Assembly (NCBI RefSeq): GCF_030412015.1
Contig: NZ_JASNRD010000009.1
Coordinates: 1-64,000 of the forward strand
DNA length: 64,000 nt
DNA from: Massilia sp. YIM B02763
Lineage (GTDB): Bacteria > Pseudomonadota > Gammaproteobacteria > Burkholderiales > Burkholderiaceae_D
Reading direction: 5' to 3'
In this document: positions 31,429-40,477 of the stretch, piece after piece
Layout of the letters: each line of letters starts with the position of its first letter
Position numbering within the stretch: position 1 is the stretch's first letter
Notes under the pieces: model-generated
Seen by the model: the letters and a program-made list of their open reading frames with translations, nothing else
The model's database searches: none
Told to the model about the DNA's origin: nothing
Translations under genes and position numbers: made by a program

Positions 31429-31467
31429 ACTATCGCAACTCAGCAAATACTGTACAAACACACAGTA
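31429..31467 (-). promoter_or_regulatory. SOS promoter of nadK-recN with LexA box
   Basis: LexA box TACTGTACAAACACACAGTA at 31448-31467, matching the TACTGT-N8-ACAGTA consensus at all fixed positions. On the minus strand it overlaps a -35 TTGTAC (31452-31457), with a 17-nt spacer to -10 GATAGT (31429-31434), 60 nt before the nadK start. LexA bound here would block RNA polymerase. Confidence 0.85.
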
Positions 31468-31523
31468 TAGTTGGGCGGATGCGCTTCCCGCAAGCGACTC
31501 GGAAAATACTTCTTGGCAACACC

Positions 31524-32495
31524 TCAATGCAGCACGCCGAACGCCACCGCCAGCAGCAGCGCGGCACCGATCGACAGCCAATGGAAACACATCAGCACCG
31601 CCCAGCGCAGCACCGTCAGCATGCGGCCGCCGCCGTACACGCGCCGCATGGCCTTGGGGAGGTACAGCGCCAGCCAGATCCACAGGGCGAAGGTGACGAG
31701 GCCGAAGCCATTCGGCACCAGCCGCATCAGGGCCATCATCAGGAAGGCGAAGGCATTCGTGTGCAGCGCGAACAGCAGGTGTTCGCCGTAGCGCCGTCCC
31801 GAGCCCAGGTACAGCACCTTGAGGTACAACGCGAACAGCGGCATCAGCAGGAAGATCGCGTACGGCGCGTAGCCGTAGAAGGCGGCCCGCAACACCCTTT
31901 CCCGCTCCGCTTGCGACAGGTCGACGAAATGCTCGAGCTTTTCGCCCAGGTAAGGACTGGCGTCGTTGACTACCTTGCGCACGTCGCGCGTGCCTTCTCG
32001 GAATTCGCCCGGCTTGTCCTCGCTGATGACAGCGACCTTGCCATCCTTGGTCCGGCCCCCGTCGCCGTCCGCGGTCTCGCTTTCCGCGGCAGGCGCGGGC
32101 GCATGAGCGCTGCCGTCCTGCTTGCCGGCCGCCCGCTCCTTGACCGGGCCCGTATGGATGATCTCCTTGTCGCCATGGTCGGTGAACTTCAGGACGGCGA
32201 AGAAGATCACGCTGAAGGTCAGGTACACGCGCAGCGGCTGGACGTAGCGCACGCGCCGGCCCGCCATGTATTCCAGCGTCAGCTGCCCCGGTTTGAGCAG
32301 GAGCAGCCGCAAGGTCTGCCACAGCTTGCCTTCGAGGGCGACGTAGTGGCCGATGAATTCGTGCAGGAACTCGCGCGTGCTGGGCGGATGCAGTACCGTC
32401 TCCTGTCCGCACTGGTGGCAGAAGTTGCCGGAAACATCGGCGCCGCAGTTCGGGCAATCGCTGGCGGCTTGGTGGTCGAGCGCTTCGTGTTTCAC
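31524..32495 (-). CDS. DUF3667 zinc-ribbon membrane protein
   Basis: 323 residues from GTG at 32495 (AGGAACC upstream); a start at 32561 is possible. An N-terminal zinc ribbon (CPNCGADVSGNFCHQCGQ) is followed by the DUF3667 core (TREFLHEF...EGKLWQTLRLLLLKPGQL). One membrane segment lies near residue 90-110 and three to four in the C-terminal half, separated by a charged stretch of about 80 residues. Function unknown. Divergent from the gene at 32623. Confidence 0.85.
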   Translation of the reverse strand: MKHEALDHQAASDCPNCGADVSGNFCHQCGQETVLHPPSTREFLHEFIGHYVALEGKLWQTLRLLLLKPGQLTLEYMAGRRVRYVQPLRVYLTFSVIFFAVLKFTDHGDKEIIHTGPVKERAAGKQDGSAHAPAPAAESETADGDGGRTKDGKVAVISEDKPGEFREGTRDVRKVVNDASPYLGEKLEHFVDLSQAERERVLRAAFYGYAPYAIFLLMPLFALYLKVLYLGSGRRYGEHLLFALHTNAFAFLMMALMRLVPNGFGLVTFALWIWLALYLPKAMRRVYGGGRMLTVLRWAVLMCFHWLSIGAALLLAVAFGVLH

Positions 32496-32622
32496 GGTGG
32501 TTCCTGGCAATTGTCGGGAAACTATATGGTAAACACGTAATTGCAAAAAAGCATCATCCAATTGCGCGACCGGCTTGCGGATGTGGCGTTAGGATTTAAA
32601 CAATTAAATCTGGGAGGCCATC

Positions 32623-32946
32623 ATGCCGCAGGAAGAAAAAGACCGTGTCGTGAACACGGATCGCAAGATCGAGGAACAAAGCTACAAGCGCGAACCGCAC
32701 GAGCGCGACGAATCGCCGGACGGCCAGAGCGTGAAGCCGCGCGGCATCATCAAGCAGGCCGCCGAGGACATCGAGAACGGCCTGGTCGATACCGAGAACT
32801 ACGAGGGCCGCGGCACGCCGGGCCTGGAACAGGCGGTGCAGCCGAATCCGGACGCCAGCGGCGAAGCCAATCCGCTGCCGGACCGCAACCGCGACATGCG
32901 CGACCACGACTCCGTCGTTCCCGTCGACGAAGGAAAGAACCGATGA
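32623..32946 (+). CDS. Hypothetical hydrophilic protein
   Basis: 107 residues, highly charged, with no hydrophobic segment and probably largely disordered; many Asp/Glu/Arg and Pro/Gly. GGGAGG lies 7 nt before the ATG. It overlaps the next gene by ATGA (32943-32946), so the two are translationally coupled. I recognise no domain. Such stress-type hydrophilic proteins are common, but that is a resemblance, not evidence of function. Confidence 0.75.
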   Translation: MPQEEKDRVVNTDRKIEEQSYKREPHERDESPDGQSVKPRGIIKQAAEDIENGLVDTENYEGRGTPGLEQAVQPNPDASGEANPLPDRNRDMRDHDSVVPVDEGKNR

Positions 32947-34241
32947 CGGCAAGGCCCCTGCTCGCCCTCCTCATCGGCGCCTTCAGCGCTTCCGCGCTGG
33001 CCCAGCAGTACCCGACCGGCTGGGGCCCGAACCCCGCGCTGCCGGCGCCGCAGGCATCGCTGATCCCGACGCTGAACATCGCCAAGGCCGAGCCGTGGCC
33101 GCAAGGCACCCGCCCGACGCCGGCCGCGGGCCTGACGGCCACGGCGTATGGAAGCGGCCTCGATCATCCGCGCTGGCTCTACGTGCTGCCCAACGGCGAC
33201 GTGCTGGTGGCCGAGAGCAACAAGCCGAAGAATGCGCCGAAGGAAGGCGGCATCAAGGCCAAGGTGCAGGGCATGGTGCAGGACAAGGCCGGTGCCGGCG
33301 TCGAATCCCCGAATCGCATCACCCTGCTGCGCGGCCTCAAGGCCGACGGCACGGCCGAGACGAAGACGGTCTTCGCGAAGGACTTGAATTCGCCGTTCGG
33401 CATGGTCCTGGTCGGCAACGACCTGTACATCGCCAACGCCGATGCGCTGTGGAAGTTCCCGTATAAAACGGGCGAGACGAGCCTGTCCGGCAAGGGCGCC
33501 AAGGTGATGGATCTGCCGGCCGGCATCAACCATCACTGGACCAAGAACGTCATCGCCTCGCCGGACGGCAAGAAGCTGTACGTGACCGTCGGCTCGAACA
33601 GCAACGTGGCCGACAAGGGCATGGAGATCGAGGAAGGCCGTGCGGCGATCTGGGAAGTCGACGTCGCCAGCGGCAAGGGCCGCATCTTCGCGAGCGGCCT
33701 GCGCAACCCCAACGGGATGGCCTTCCACCCGCAAAGCAAGGCGCTGTGGACGGCCGTCAACGAGCGCGACGAGATCGGCAACGACCTCGTGCCGGACTAC
33801 ATCACCAGCGTCAAGGACGGCGGCTTCTATGGCTGGCCGTACAGCTACTACGGCCAGCACGTCGACGAGCGCGTCAAGCCGCAGCGCCCGGACCTCGTCG
33901 CCAAGGCCATCGTGCCGGACTATGCCGTCGGCGCGCACACGGCCTCGCTGGGCCTCGCCTTCTACGACGGCAACCTGCTGCCCCAGTACAAGAACGGCGC
34001 CCTGATCGGCCAGCACGGTTCCTGGAACCGCAAGCCGCATTCGGGCTACAAGCTCGTGTTCGTCCCCTTCGCCGACGGCAAGCCGAGCGGCCCGCCAAAG
34101 GATATATTGACAGGCTTCCTGAGCAAGGACGAACATGCGTACGGGCGTCCGGTCGGCGTGACGGTCGCCAAGGACGGCGCCATCCTGCTGGCGGACGACG
34201 TCGGCAACATCGTCTGGCGGATCGCTCCGGCAGGCAAATAA
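32943..34241 (+). CDS. Sorbosone/PQQ-dependent sugar dehydrogenase-family protein
   Basis: 432 residues. A signal peptide (about 1-20, cleavage after SALA) predicts a periplasmic location. A six-bladed beta-propeller of the soluble glucose/sorbosone dehydrogenase type follows: [82 protein letters not shown]. Relatives oxidise aldoses or sorbosone with PQQ. Substrate and cofactor are unproven here and no PQQ synthesis genes are visible. Coupled to the hydrophilic protein gene upstream. Confidence 0.88.
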   Translation: MTARPLLALLIGAFSASALAQQYPTGWGPNPALPAPQASLIPTLNIAKAEPWPQGTRPTPAAGLTATAYGSGLDHPRWLYVLPNGDVLVAESNKPKNAPKEGGIKAKVQGMVQDKAGAGVESPNRITLLRGLKADGTAETKTVFAKDLNSPFGMVLVGNDLYIANADALWKFPYKTGETSLSGKGAKVMDLPAGINHHWTKNVIASPDGKKLYVTVGSNSNVADKGMEIEEGRAAIWEVDVASGKGRIFASGLRNPNGMAFHPQSKALWTAVNERDEIGNDLVPDYITSVKDGGFYGWPYSYYGQHVDERVKPQRPDLVAKAIVPDYAVGAHTASLGLAFYDGNLLPQYKNGALIGQHGSWNRKPHSGYKLVFVPFADGKPSGPPKDILTGFLSKDEHAYGRPVGVTVAKDGAILLADDVGNIVWRIAPAGK

Positions 34242-34261
34242 ACCACCTAGGGAGAACGAGC

Positions 34262-34690
34262 ATGATCAAGCGTAAAGGCAGCGCCGTCTGGAGCGGCGGA
34301 CTGAAGGACGGCAAGGGTGCGGTCTCGACCCAGAGCGGCGTGCTGAAGGATACCCAGTACGGTTTCAACACCCGCTTCGCCGACGGCATCGGCACCAATC
34401 CGGAAGAGTTGCTGGCGGCCGCGCACGCGGGCTGCTTCACGATGGCCCTGTCGGCCCAGCTGGCCGAAGCCGGCCTGACGGCGACGAAGCTGGAAACCAA
34501 CGCCACCGTGTCGCTGGACCAGGTCGACGGCGGATTCGCCATCACCGCGGTGCACCTGGACCTGACGGCCACCATCCCCGGCGCCAGCCAGGAAGCCTTC
34601 CAGGATGCGGCGCAGAAAGCCGAGAAAGGCTGCCCGGTGTCGAAGCTGTTCAATACGAAGATCACGCTGGATGCAAAACTGCAGGCTTGA
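34262..34690 (+). CDS. osmC: OsmC-family peroxiredoxin
   Basis: 142-residue thiol peroxidase of the OsmC/Ohr family that reduces organic hydroperoxides. The two redox cysteines are in AAHAGCFTMALS and EKGCPVSKL. The pattern TNPEELLAAAHAGCF favours OsmC over Ohr. It follows the sugar dehydrogenase by 20 nt with GGAGAA as ribosome site, probably in one operon. Confidence 0.92.
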   Translation: MIKRKGSAVWSGGLKDGKGAVSTQSGVLKDTQYGFNTRFADGIGTNPEELLAAAHAGCFTMALSAQLAEAGLTATKLETNATVSLDQVDGGFAITAVHLDLTATIPGASQEAFQDAAQKAEKGCPVSKLFNTKITLDAKLQA

Positions 34691-34702
34691 TGCGTGCATT
34701 GC

Positions 34703-34727
34703 GGTGGGCATGTCATGCCCACCCTAC
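34703..34727. repeat. Palindromic intergenic repeat, family A-like half element
   Basis: GGTGGGCATGTCATGCCCACC followed by CTAC, just after osmC. Confidence 0.55.
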
Positions 34728-34756
34728 CCGGCTACGGCAGGCATCACGGCTGAACA

Positions 34757-34802
34757 CCGGGGTCAGAGCCCTCTGGAAAACAAAACCGGGCTCTGACCCC
34801 GG
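34757..34802. repeat. Palindromic intergenic repeat, family C
   Basis: 14-bp inverted repeat CCGGGGTCAGAGCC/GGCTCTGACCCCGG with an 18-nt loop. A sister copy is at 57731-57769. Confidence 0.8.
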
Positions 34803-34864
34803 CTGCAAAGATTCCCCTGAACGCATAGAATCCCTGTTTTCCCCACATTCCAACAAGGATAACC

Positions 34865-35281
34865 ATGCGCCTCCTGCACACCATGCTCCGCGTCGGCGAC
34901 CTGCAGCGCTCGATCGACTTCTACACCAAGGTGCTCGGCATGAAACTGCTGCGCACCAGCGAAAACACCGAATACAAGTACAGCCTGGCCTTCGTCGGCT
35001 ACGGCAACAACCCGGACCACGCCGAAATCGAGCTGACCTACAACTGGGGCGTCGACAAGTACGAGATGGGCACCGCCTACGGCCACATCGCGCTGTCCGC
35101 CGAGGACATCTACAAAACCTGCGAACAGGTGCGCGCGGCCGGCGGCAACATCACCCGCGAGCCGGGCCCGGTCCTGGGCGGCACCACCGTGATCGCCTTC
35201 ATCACCGACCCGGACGGCTACAAGGTCGAGCTGATCCAGCGCGGCGACAACGAGAGCGGCGGCGGGCTGACCAAGCAATAA
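34865..35281 (+). CDS. gloA: Lactoylglutathione lyase (glyoxalase I)
   Basis: 138-residue metalloenzyme that converts the hemithioacetal of methylglyoxal and glutathione to S-lactoylglutathione. Two beta-alpha-beta-beta-beta modules supply the metal ligands: His5 ([11 protein letters not shown]), the Glu in AEIELTYNW, the His in GTAYGHIAL and the Glu in YKVELIQR. Its short length fits the Ni/Co-dependent bacterial form. Confidence 0.96.
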   Translation: MRLLHTMLRVGDLQRSIDFYTKVLGMKLLRTSENTEYKYSLAFVGYGNNPDHAEIELTYNWGVDKYEMGTAYGHIALSAEDIYKTCEQVRAAGGNITREPGPVLGGTTVIAFITDPDGYKVELIQRGDNESGGGLTKQ

Positions 35282-35363
35282 GCGGCTGCTGCCAGCAGGG
35301 TCCGGCGGGCCCTGCTACAATCCTCTTGTCCGTTTCAAGCGGACACTGTTTATATAAATACGT

Positions 35364-35506
35364 CTTCGGGGCGGGGTGCGATTCCCCACCGGCGGTATGG
35401 CCATCACGGCCGAGCCCGCGAGCGCTCGCTGCATGGTTCTTATGCGGCGAGGTCAGCAGACCTGGTGAGAAGCCAGGGCCGACGGTATAGTCCGGATGAA
35501 AGAAGA
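35364..35506 (+). promoter_or_regulatory. FMN riboswitch (RFN element)
   Basis: Contains conserved RFN blocks in order: CTTCGGGGCGGGGTGCGATT, CCCCACCGGCGGT, AGCCCGCGAGCG, GGTCAGCAGACCTGGTGAGA, CCAGGGCCGACGGT, ATAGTCCGGATGAAAGAAG. It lies 104 nt before ribB. I see no canonical terminator between it and ribB, so translational control or Rho is possible. Confidence 0.96.
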
Positions 35507-35609
35507 TGTGCGTCATTACGCGCCTGCGTGCCCTGCACGCCTGGCCGCGCCGTTTCGCTTTGCCCTGATGCGTTTTTCGCTAGTTCACCATATTGCGAGG
35601 AGCGTCTCA

Positions 35610-36266
35610 ATGACCATCGATACCTTTACCCTTCAAAGCGACGACCTGGAAGGCCGCATTGCCGCCGCCCTGGAAGCCACCCGCGCCGGCATTCCGGTGA
35701 TCCTGCTCGACGACTTCGACCGCGAGAACGAAGCCGACCTGATCGTGTCGGCCGAAAAGCTCACGAACGAGACCATGGCGCTGATGATCCGCGAATGCAG
35801 CGGCATCGTCTGCCTGTGCCTGTCGGCCGACAATGTGCGCGCGCTGGAACTGCCGCCGATGGCGCTTGAAAACGGCAGCAAGTACGGCACCCCGTTCACC
35901 GTCTCGATCGAGGCGCGCGAAGGCGTCACCACCGGCGTGTCCGCGGCCGACCGCGTGACGACGATCCGTGCCGCCATCGCGGCCGATGCGAAACCGGCGG
36001 ACCTGGTCCGCCCGGGCCACGTGTTCCCGCTGCGCGCCAACCCGGCGGGCGTGCTGGGCCGCGCCGGCCACACGGAAGGCTCCGTCGACCTGTCGATCAT
36101 GGCGGGCCTGCAGCCGGCCGCCGTGCTGTGCGAACTGATGAACGAGGACGGCACCATGATGCGCGGCGAGACCATCGAGCGCTTCGCGCGCGAGCGCGGC
36201 TTCCCGATCCTGACCATCGCCGAGATGATCGAATGGCGCAAGCGCGAGCAGCGCGAAGCGGCTTGA
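35610..36266 (+). CDS. ribB: 3,4-dihydroxy-2-butanone-4-phosphate synthase
   Basis: 218-residue stand-alone DHBP synthase; converts ribulose 5-phosphate to DHBP plus formate in riboflavin synthesis. Motifs [37 protein letters not shown] and [12 protein letters not shown]. No GTP cyclohydrolase II (RibA) domain is fused. GAGGAG precedes the ATG. The FMN riboswitch upstream makes it the regulated riboflavin gene of this locus. Confidence 0.97.
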   Translation: MTIDTFTLQSDDLEGRIAAALEATRAGIPVILLDDFDRENEADLIVSAEKLTNETMALMIRECSGIVCLCLSADNVRALELPPMALENGSKYGTPFTVSIEAREGVTTGVSAADRVTTIRAAIAADAKPADLVRPGHVFPLRANPAGVLGRAGHTEGSVDLSIMAGLQPAAVLCELMNEDGTMMRGETIERFARERGFPILTIAEMIEWRKREQREAA

Positions 36267-36281
36267 TCAGGCTTTGATCGT

Positions 36282-36321
36282 GCAATGAAAAAACGGCGCC
36301 GCGGCGCCGTTTTTTCATTGC
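36282..36321. terminator. Bidirectional terminator between ribB and tolC
   Basis: Perfect 19-bp stem (GCAATGAAAAAACGGCGCC, 2-nt loop, complement). Its A/T tracts place a U-run after the GC stem in both directions, ideal for two convergent genes. Confidence 0.93.
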
Positions 36322-36333
36322 TGCATGCCGTGC

Positions 36334-37689
36334 TTACGGCTGCTGCAGTAGCGCGTTGATCGGCTGCAGGTCCTCTTCGCGCAGCGAGCCTGCGGCGGCC
36401 TTCAGGCGCAGGCCGGCGATGATGGTGTTGTAGCGCGCCTTGGCCAGGTCCGTGCGGGTCTGGTACAGCTGGCGCTGGGCATTCAGGACGTCGATGTTGA
36501 TACGCACGCCGACCTGATAGCCGAGCTTGTTCGATTCCAGCGCCGAGTTGCTCGACACTTCCGCCGCTTCCAGCGCCTTCACCTGGGCCAGGCCGCTGTT
36601 CACGCCCAGGAAGGACTGGCGCGCCGTGAGCGCGGCATTGCGGCGGCTCGCCTCCAGGTCGTTGCGCGCCTTGTCTTCCAGCGCGATCGATTCGCGCACG
36701 CGGCTGGTGACCGAATAGCCGCTGAAGATCGGGATGCTGTACTGGACGCCGACCGCGTTGGTGGTCTGGCGGCCCGAGAAATAGGTCTGGCCGTCGGTGC
36801 GGTTATGGCGCGAGCTGGCCACCAGGTCCAGCGTCGGATAGTGGCCGGCGCGGTTCTTCGAGATGTCGCGCTTGGCCGATTCCAGCTGCAGCTGGGCCAC
36901 CGCCACGCCGTAGTTCTGGTCTTCCGCGGCCGACACCCACTGGTCGACGTTGATCGGCTGCGGCGCCGTCAGGGTCACGCCCGTGCGCAGCGTCGCCAGC
37001 GTGGCCGGCGGCGTGCCGATGATGGCCTGCAGCGCCGTCTTCTTGTTCTCCAGGTCGTTGACGGCGGCGATTTCCTGCGAAATCACGAGGTCGTAGGCGG
37101 CCTGGGCTTCGTGGGTATCGGTGATCGTCTGGGTGCCGACCTCGAAATTGCGCTTGGCCGATGCCAGCTGCTCGGTCGTCGCTTCCTTCTGGGCGCGCGT
37201 CGATTCCAGCGTGTCCTGGGCCGACAGCACGTCGAAGTAGGCCTGCGCCACCCGCACGATCACGTCCTGCTGGGCCTGGGCGAACTGGGCTTCGGAGATG
37301 GCTTGCTGCAGCTTGCTCTGCTGGTAGGTTTGCCAGCGGTCCCAGCGGAACAGGGGCTGCTGCAGGGCGATCGTGTAGGTCTTCGACGTGGCGGTGCCTT
37401 CGCTGCCCTGCACGGTCGAGAACGGGTCGTTCGGGTCGATGATCTGGCCTTCGTTCCAGGCCGCGTTGTCGTTCTTGGTGCGGGTCACGTCCCCGGTGAT
37501 GCCGACGGTCGGCAGCAACCCCGAGCGCCCCTGGGTGATGCGTTCGCGGCCCGCCACGGCGGAGGCACGGGCGCTGGCATAGGTGGCGTCGTTCGCCAAG
37601 GCCTGCCGGTACACCTGGAGCAAATCGGCCGCCTGCGCCTGGAGCGAAAAAGCACTGGCCAACAGCACGGCGATGAGGGGTTTCTGCAT
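36334..37689 (-). CDS. tolC: TolC-family outer-membrane efflux channel
   Basis: 451 residues from MQKPLIAVLL; signal peptide about 1-21 (cleaved after AQA). Two OEP repeats follow, with long alpha-helical stretches and the opening ADLLQVYRQALANDATYASAR. Forms the trimeric outer-membrane tunnel for tripartite efflux or type I secretion; the partner is not encoded beside it. It could also serve the RTX protein at the window start. Same strand as the rhodanese and pcm genes. Confidence 0.94.
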   Translation of the reverse strand: MQKPLIAVLLASAFSLQAQAADLLQVYRQALANDATYASARASAVAGRERITQGRSGLLPTVGITGDVTRTKNDNAAWNEGQIIDPNDPFSTVQGSEGTATSKTYTIALQQPLFRWDRWQTYQQSKLQQAISEAQFAQAQQDVIVRVAQAYFDVLSAQDTLESTRAQKEATTEQLASAKRNFEVGTQTITDTHEAQAAYDLVISQEIAAVNDLENKKTALQAIIGTPPATLATLRTGVTLTAPQPINVDQWVSAAEDQNYGVAVAQLQLESAKRDISKNRAGHYPTLDLVASSRHNRTDGQTYFSGRQTTNAVGVQYSIPIFSGYSVTSRVRESIALEDKARNDLEASRRNAALTARQSFLGVNSGLAQVKALEAAEVSSNSALESNKLGYQVGVRINIDVLNAQRQLYQTRTDLAKARYNTIIAGLRLKAAAGSLREEDLQPINALLQQP

Positions 37690-37738
37690 TACTTTCTCCG
37701 TCGGAGTCATCAAGTTATGGACGCAGGCCGTCGACGCT

Positions 37739-38062
37739 TCAATACTTCGGCATCGAGGGATCGACCTGCACGGCCCAGGCGTGTATCCCGCCCGTCAAAT
37801 TCGTTACGTTGCTGAACCCGTTACGCTCGAGGAAGGCGGCGACCTGCATGCTGCGCGCGCCGTGGTGGCACACGCAGACGATGTCCTGGTCGTCATCCAG
37901 TTCGCTTACGCGGATCGGAATCAAGTGCATCGGGATCTGGGTCGAGCCTGCGATCTGGCAGGTCTCGAATTCCCAGTTTTCCCGCACGTCGAGCAACAGC
38001 GGCTTGGGACGCGCGGGGTCGGCCAGCCAGGCCGCCAGCTCGGGTGCGGTAATGTGTTGCAT
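37739..38062 (-). CDS. Rhodanese-like protein
   Basis: 107-residue single-domain sulfurtransferase-like protein. It has LLLDVRENWEFETCQI at the N-terminus and active-site loop CHHGARS with Cys65. Stand-alone GlpE-like rhodaneses transfer sulfane sulfur; the physiological acceptor is unknown. It lies 11 nt after pcm, in an arrangement (pcm-rhodanese-tolC) common in related betaproteobacteria. Confidence 0.92.
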   Translation of the reverse strand: MQHITAPELAAWLADPARPKPLLLDVRENWEFETCQIAGSTQIPMHLIPIRVSELDDDQDIVCVCHHGARSMQVAAFLERNGFSNVTNLTGGIHAWAVQVDPSMPKY

Positions 38063-38073
38063 GGCGCGCCCGT

Positions 38074-38727
38074 TCAGAACTGGAAGTGCGACGGCACCGG
38101 GGCGCCCGTCAGGTACTTCACGTTGGTCTCGAACACCTTCACCGTGCTCCAGGCGTTCTCGCCGGTGCGGGTGATGATCGACGCTTCCATCACGGGCGGC
38201 TGGCCCACGATGGCGGCGATGCGGCCGCCCGGCTTGACCTGCTTGAGCAGTTCTTCCGGCAGCACTTCCAGCGCACCCGAGATCACGATCACGTCGTACG
38301 GCGCGCCCTTGCCGAACTCCACCACGCCGTTGCCCTGCTCGACGGTCACGTTCGAGATGCCGGCCTTGGCCAGGTTCTTCTTCGCCAGCTCGACGCTTTC
38401 CGGATTGATTTCCACCGTGGTCACCTTGGCGGCGCGGTGCGCCAGCAGGGCGGCCATGTAGCCCGAACCGGTGCCGATTTCCAGCACGGTCTCGTGCTTG
38501 CGGACCTTCAGCTCTTCCATGATGCGTGCCTCGATCTTCGGCGCGAACATCGCTTCGCCGCCCGGCAAGGGGATTTCGACGTCGGCGAACGCCAGGTTCT
38601 GGTACGCGGCCGGCACGAACTGTTCGCGCTTGACGACGTGCAGCAGGTCGAGGATTTCGGTATCCAGCACGTTCCACGGACGGATCTGCTGTTCGATCAT
38701 GTTGAAGCGGGCTTGTTCGATGTTCAT
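38074..38727 (-). CDS. pcm: Protein-L-isoaspartate O-methyltransferase family
   Basis: 217-residue SAM-dependent methyltransferase. Motif I VLEIGTGSGYMAALLA, post-I VTTVEINPE, N-terminal RFNMIEQQIRPWNVLD. The family methylates isoaspartyl residues of aged proteins. This short form lacks the canonical Pcm substrate-loop sequence, so it may be a divergent relative; protein repair is a family inference. Confidence 0.88.
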   Translation of the reverse strand: MNIEQARFNMIEQQIRPWNVLDTEILDLLHVVKREQFVPAAYQNLAFADVEIPLPGGEAMFAPKIEARIMEELKVRKHETVLEIGTGSGYMAALLAHRAAKVTTVEINPESVELAKKNLAKAGISNVTVEQGNGVVEFGKGAPYDVIVISGALEVLPEELLKQVKPGGRIAAIVGQPPVMEASIITRTGENAWSTVKVFETNVKYLTGAPVPSHFQF

Positions 38728-38891
38728 TTCAATACTCGGTTGAAAAAGAAATAATCCGATATTTTATCGTTGAACGGCTTCAGCAAACATATCTTAACGA
38801 CACGTTTGCCGAGACCAGCGGAAATTGCGACAGTCTGCAGTTTGGAGGGGATGAAACCCGGAAAACCGCGCGCCGGTCGCAGGGAGGCGAT

Positions 38892-39554
38892 TCACCGGGC
38901 GCCGGCGGGCGCCGCGGTGACGGAGGGCGACAGGCCGTGCAGGGCCATGTCGAGGAAGGTGTCGAGGAAGGCTTGCGGGTCCAGTTCGGCGCGCGGGCAC
39001 GGGCCGACCGAGTGCTTCCAGGTGATCAGCATCAGCATGGGGGCGACCAGCACCTGCGTCATCATGGACACGTTGATGGGACGGAAATCGCCGCGCGCGA
39101 TGCCCCGTTCCAGCATCGTGGCCATGGCGCGGGTACCCCGGTTGATGACTTCTTCCTGGTAGAAGCAGGCCAGTTCGGGGAAATTGTCGGATTCCGCCGT
39201 CACCAGCTTGATGATGCCGGAGACCTTGGTCGCGCCCAGGCGCCCCCACCAGGACAGCACCAGCTGGCGCAGCAGGTCGGCGCTGTGCCCCTCGAACTCG
39301 GCCACGGAGACTTCGGCGTCGCCGATGATGGGCACGATGCTGGAACGCACGACGGCCTTGAACAGCTCTTCCTTGTTCTCGTAGTACAGGTAGAGCGTGC
39401 CCTTGGAGACCCCGGCGCGGCGGGCGACGTCTTCCAGGCGTGTGGCGGCATAGCCACGTTCGACGAACAGGTCGAGCGCCGCCTCCAGCAACTCCTGGGG
39501 CCGCGCATCCTTGCGCCGTTCCCAGCGCGGCTTGGTGTCAAAAGGGCATGCCAT
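38892..39554 (-). CDS. TetR-family transcriptional regulator
   Basis: 220 residues from MACPFDTK (39554); an upstream TTG is less likely. N-terminal helix-turn-helix RLEDVARRAGVSKGTLYLYY (about residues 38-57), variable ligand-binding C-terminal domain with a TetR_C-like region. The gap upstream contains a TGAC-N13-GTCA motif near 39565-39585 that might be an operator. Next to tolC/pcm; no efflux pump gene is adjacent. Confidence 0.9.
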   Translation of the reverse strand: MACPFDTKPRWERRKDARPQELLEAALDLFVERGYAATRLEDVARRAGVSKGTLYLYYENKEELFKAVVRSSIVPIIGDAEVSVAEFEGHSADLLRQLVLSWWGRLGATKVSGIIKLVTAESDNFPELACFYQEEVINRGTRAMATMLERGIARGDFRPINVSMMTQVLVAPMLMLITWKHSVGPCPRAELDPQAFLDTFLDMALHGLSPSVTAAPAGAR

Positions 39555-39701
39555 GCTTCTGTCTGACAACTTATTGTTGAGTCAACCGACTATAAGACCG
39601 GCATCCGGGGGAGTCAAGAAAGCCCCTGTCACGGATTGTATCTGGCAGCCGTAGTATACTGGCGGGCTTGCCTCCCCTGTGTTTACTCCCGCACATTCCC
39701 T

Positions 39702-39818
39702 GTGACTTCTTCCTCCGAACCCGCGCGCTGCCGTCCCGGCTGCGGCGCCTGCTGCATCGCGCCGTCGATCACGTCGCCCATTCCCGGCATGCCCGACGGG
39801 AAGCCGGTTGTCAACTAA
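39702..39818 (+). pseudogene. YkgJ-family gene, 5' fragment split by the element
   Basis: GTG start, codons 1-34 of a YkgJ-family (zinc/iron-chelating, cysteine-rich) protein including C10, C14, C17, C18, then element-derived VVN and a stop. The remaining codons are at 47667-47840. Joined at the shared AAG (Lys34) they give an intact 90-residue protein with eight cysteines (10, 14, 17, 18, 40, 49, 61, 71). Confidence 0.93.
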
Positions 39819-39825
39819 AGTGATG
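39786..39825. other. attL of the ykgJ element
   Basis: Host ykgJ codons up to GACGGG, then crossover dinucleotide AA (39801-39802), then element arm GGTTGTCAACTAAAGTGATG (39806-39825). Confidence 0.8.
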
Positions 39826-39827
39826 TT

Positions 39828-40085
39828 ATGAACTGTCGTGACCATTGCGGTGCGTGCTGCATCGCTCCTTCGATTACCAGCCCAATACCAGGCATGCCAG
39901 ACGGAAAGCCAGCAGGGGCGAGATGCGTCCAACTTGCGGAAGATAGCCGCTGCCGGGTCTTCGGAAAACCGGAGCGGCCAGCATTCTGTGCAGGACTACA
40001 ACCGTCGGCAGAGATGTGCGGCTCCAGCCGCGAACATGCTATCCGCTGGCTGGATGAGTTGGAGAGAGCAACCGCCCCGAGTTGA
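39828..40085 (+). CDS. Element-encoded YkgJ-family replacement protein
   Basis: 85-residue cysteine-rich protein, complete. All eight cysteines (3, 7, 10, 11, 33, 42, 54, 64) have the spacing of the disrupted host gene, and 58 of 81 aligned residues are identical by hand count. The family is annotated as putative zinc- or iron-chelating; its biochemical role is poorly known. The ATG lies 9 nt after the stop of the truncated host frame, so it can use the host promoter and re-initiating ribosomes. Codons around the att core are changed (GGA-AAG-CCA-GCA versus GGG-AAG-CCG-GCC), keeping the peptide but altering the attB sequence. Confidence 0.9.
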   Translation: MNCRDHCGACCIAPSITSPIPGMPDGKPAGARCVQLAEDSRCRVFGKPERPAFCAGLQPSAEMCGSSREHAIRWLDELERATAPS

Positions 40086-40106
40086 GATGCCAGGCGGAAG
40101 TCGCCG

Positions 40107-40475
40107 TCAGATGCCCTTACTTTTCATCCAAAGCGAAAAAATAGCGACAACGATGATGACAAGGCCCCAGCCAATAAAAATCCGGCGCCGGGAAGTTGGA
40201 TTACGCTTGCTTTTGAAAAGCGATGCAATTGCCACGTGGACGACTGGGAAAAGCAGGCTTGCCCCGAAGGATTCCGCTATCAGTTGACTCAGTGCTTGAG
40301 GATAGTTGAAAGCGGTAGCGATTCTTGGGAGTGACTGCAGCCTAAAACTATGCACCCAAGATTGAACAAACGCGAGCAAAAAGGATAAAAGCGAAAGAGT
40401 AATCGCTAGTGCTAGCGAGGTGTGCTCTGCCGAATTCTGTTCAATGGCGTCAGCCCTTGTGTTGGATACTTCCAT
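40107..40475 (-). CDS. Unknown membrane protein, element cargo
   Basis: 122 residues from MEVSNTRAD (40475). Three hydrophobic segments (about residues 20-42, 62-86, 100-117), the last two separated by a basic loop (KSKRNPTSRRR). No recognised family. The start lies 2 nt after the stop of the upstream cargo gene, so both are expressed together. It converges on the replacement ykgJ with a 21-nt gap. Confidence 0.65.
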   Translation of the reverse strand: MEVSNTRADAIEQNSAEHTSLALAITLSLLSFLLAFVQSWVHSFRLQSLPRIATAFNYPQALSQLIAESFGASLLFPVVHVAIASLFKSKRNPTSRRRIFIGWGLVIIVVAIFSLWMKSKGI

Positions 40476-40477
40476 TT

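Noticed and set aside
35496..35609. Upstream in-frame extension of ribB
   Set aside because: It begins inside the FMN riboswitch; the ATG at 35610 has a proper GAGGAG and the family N-terminus.
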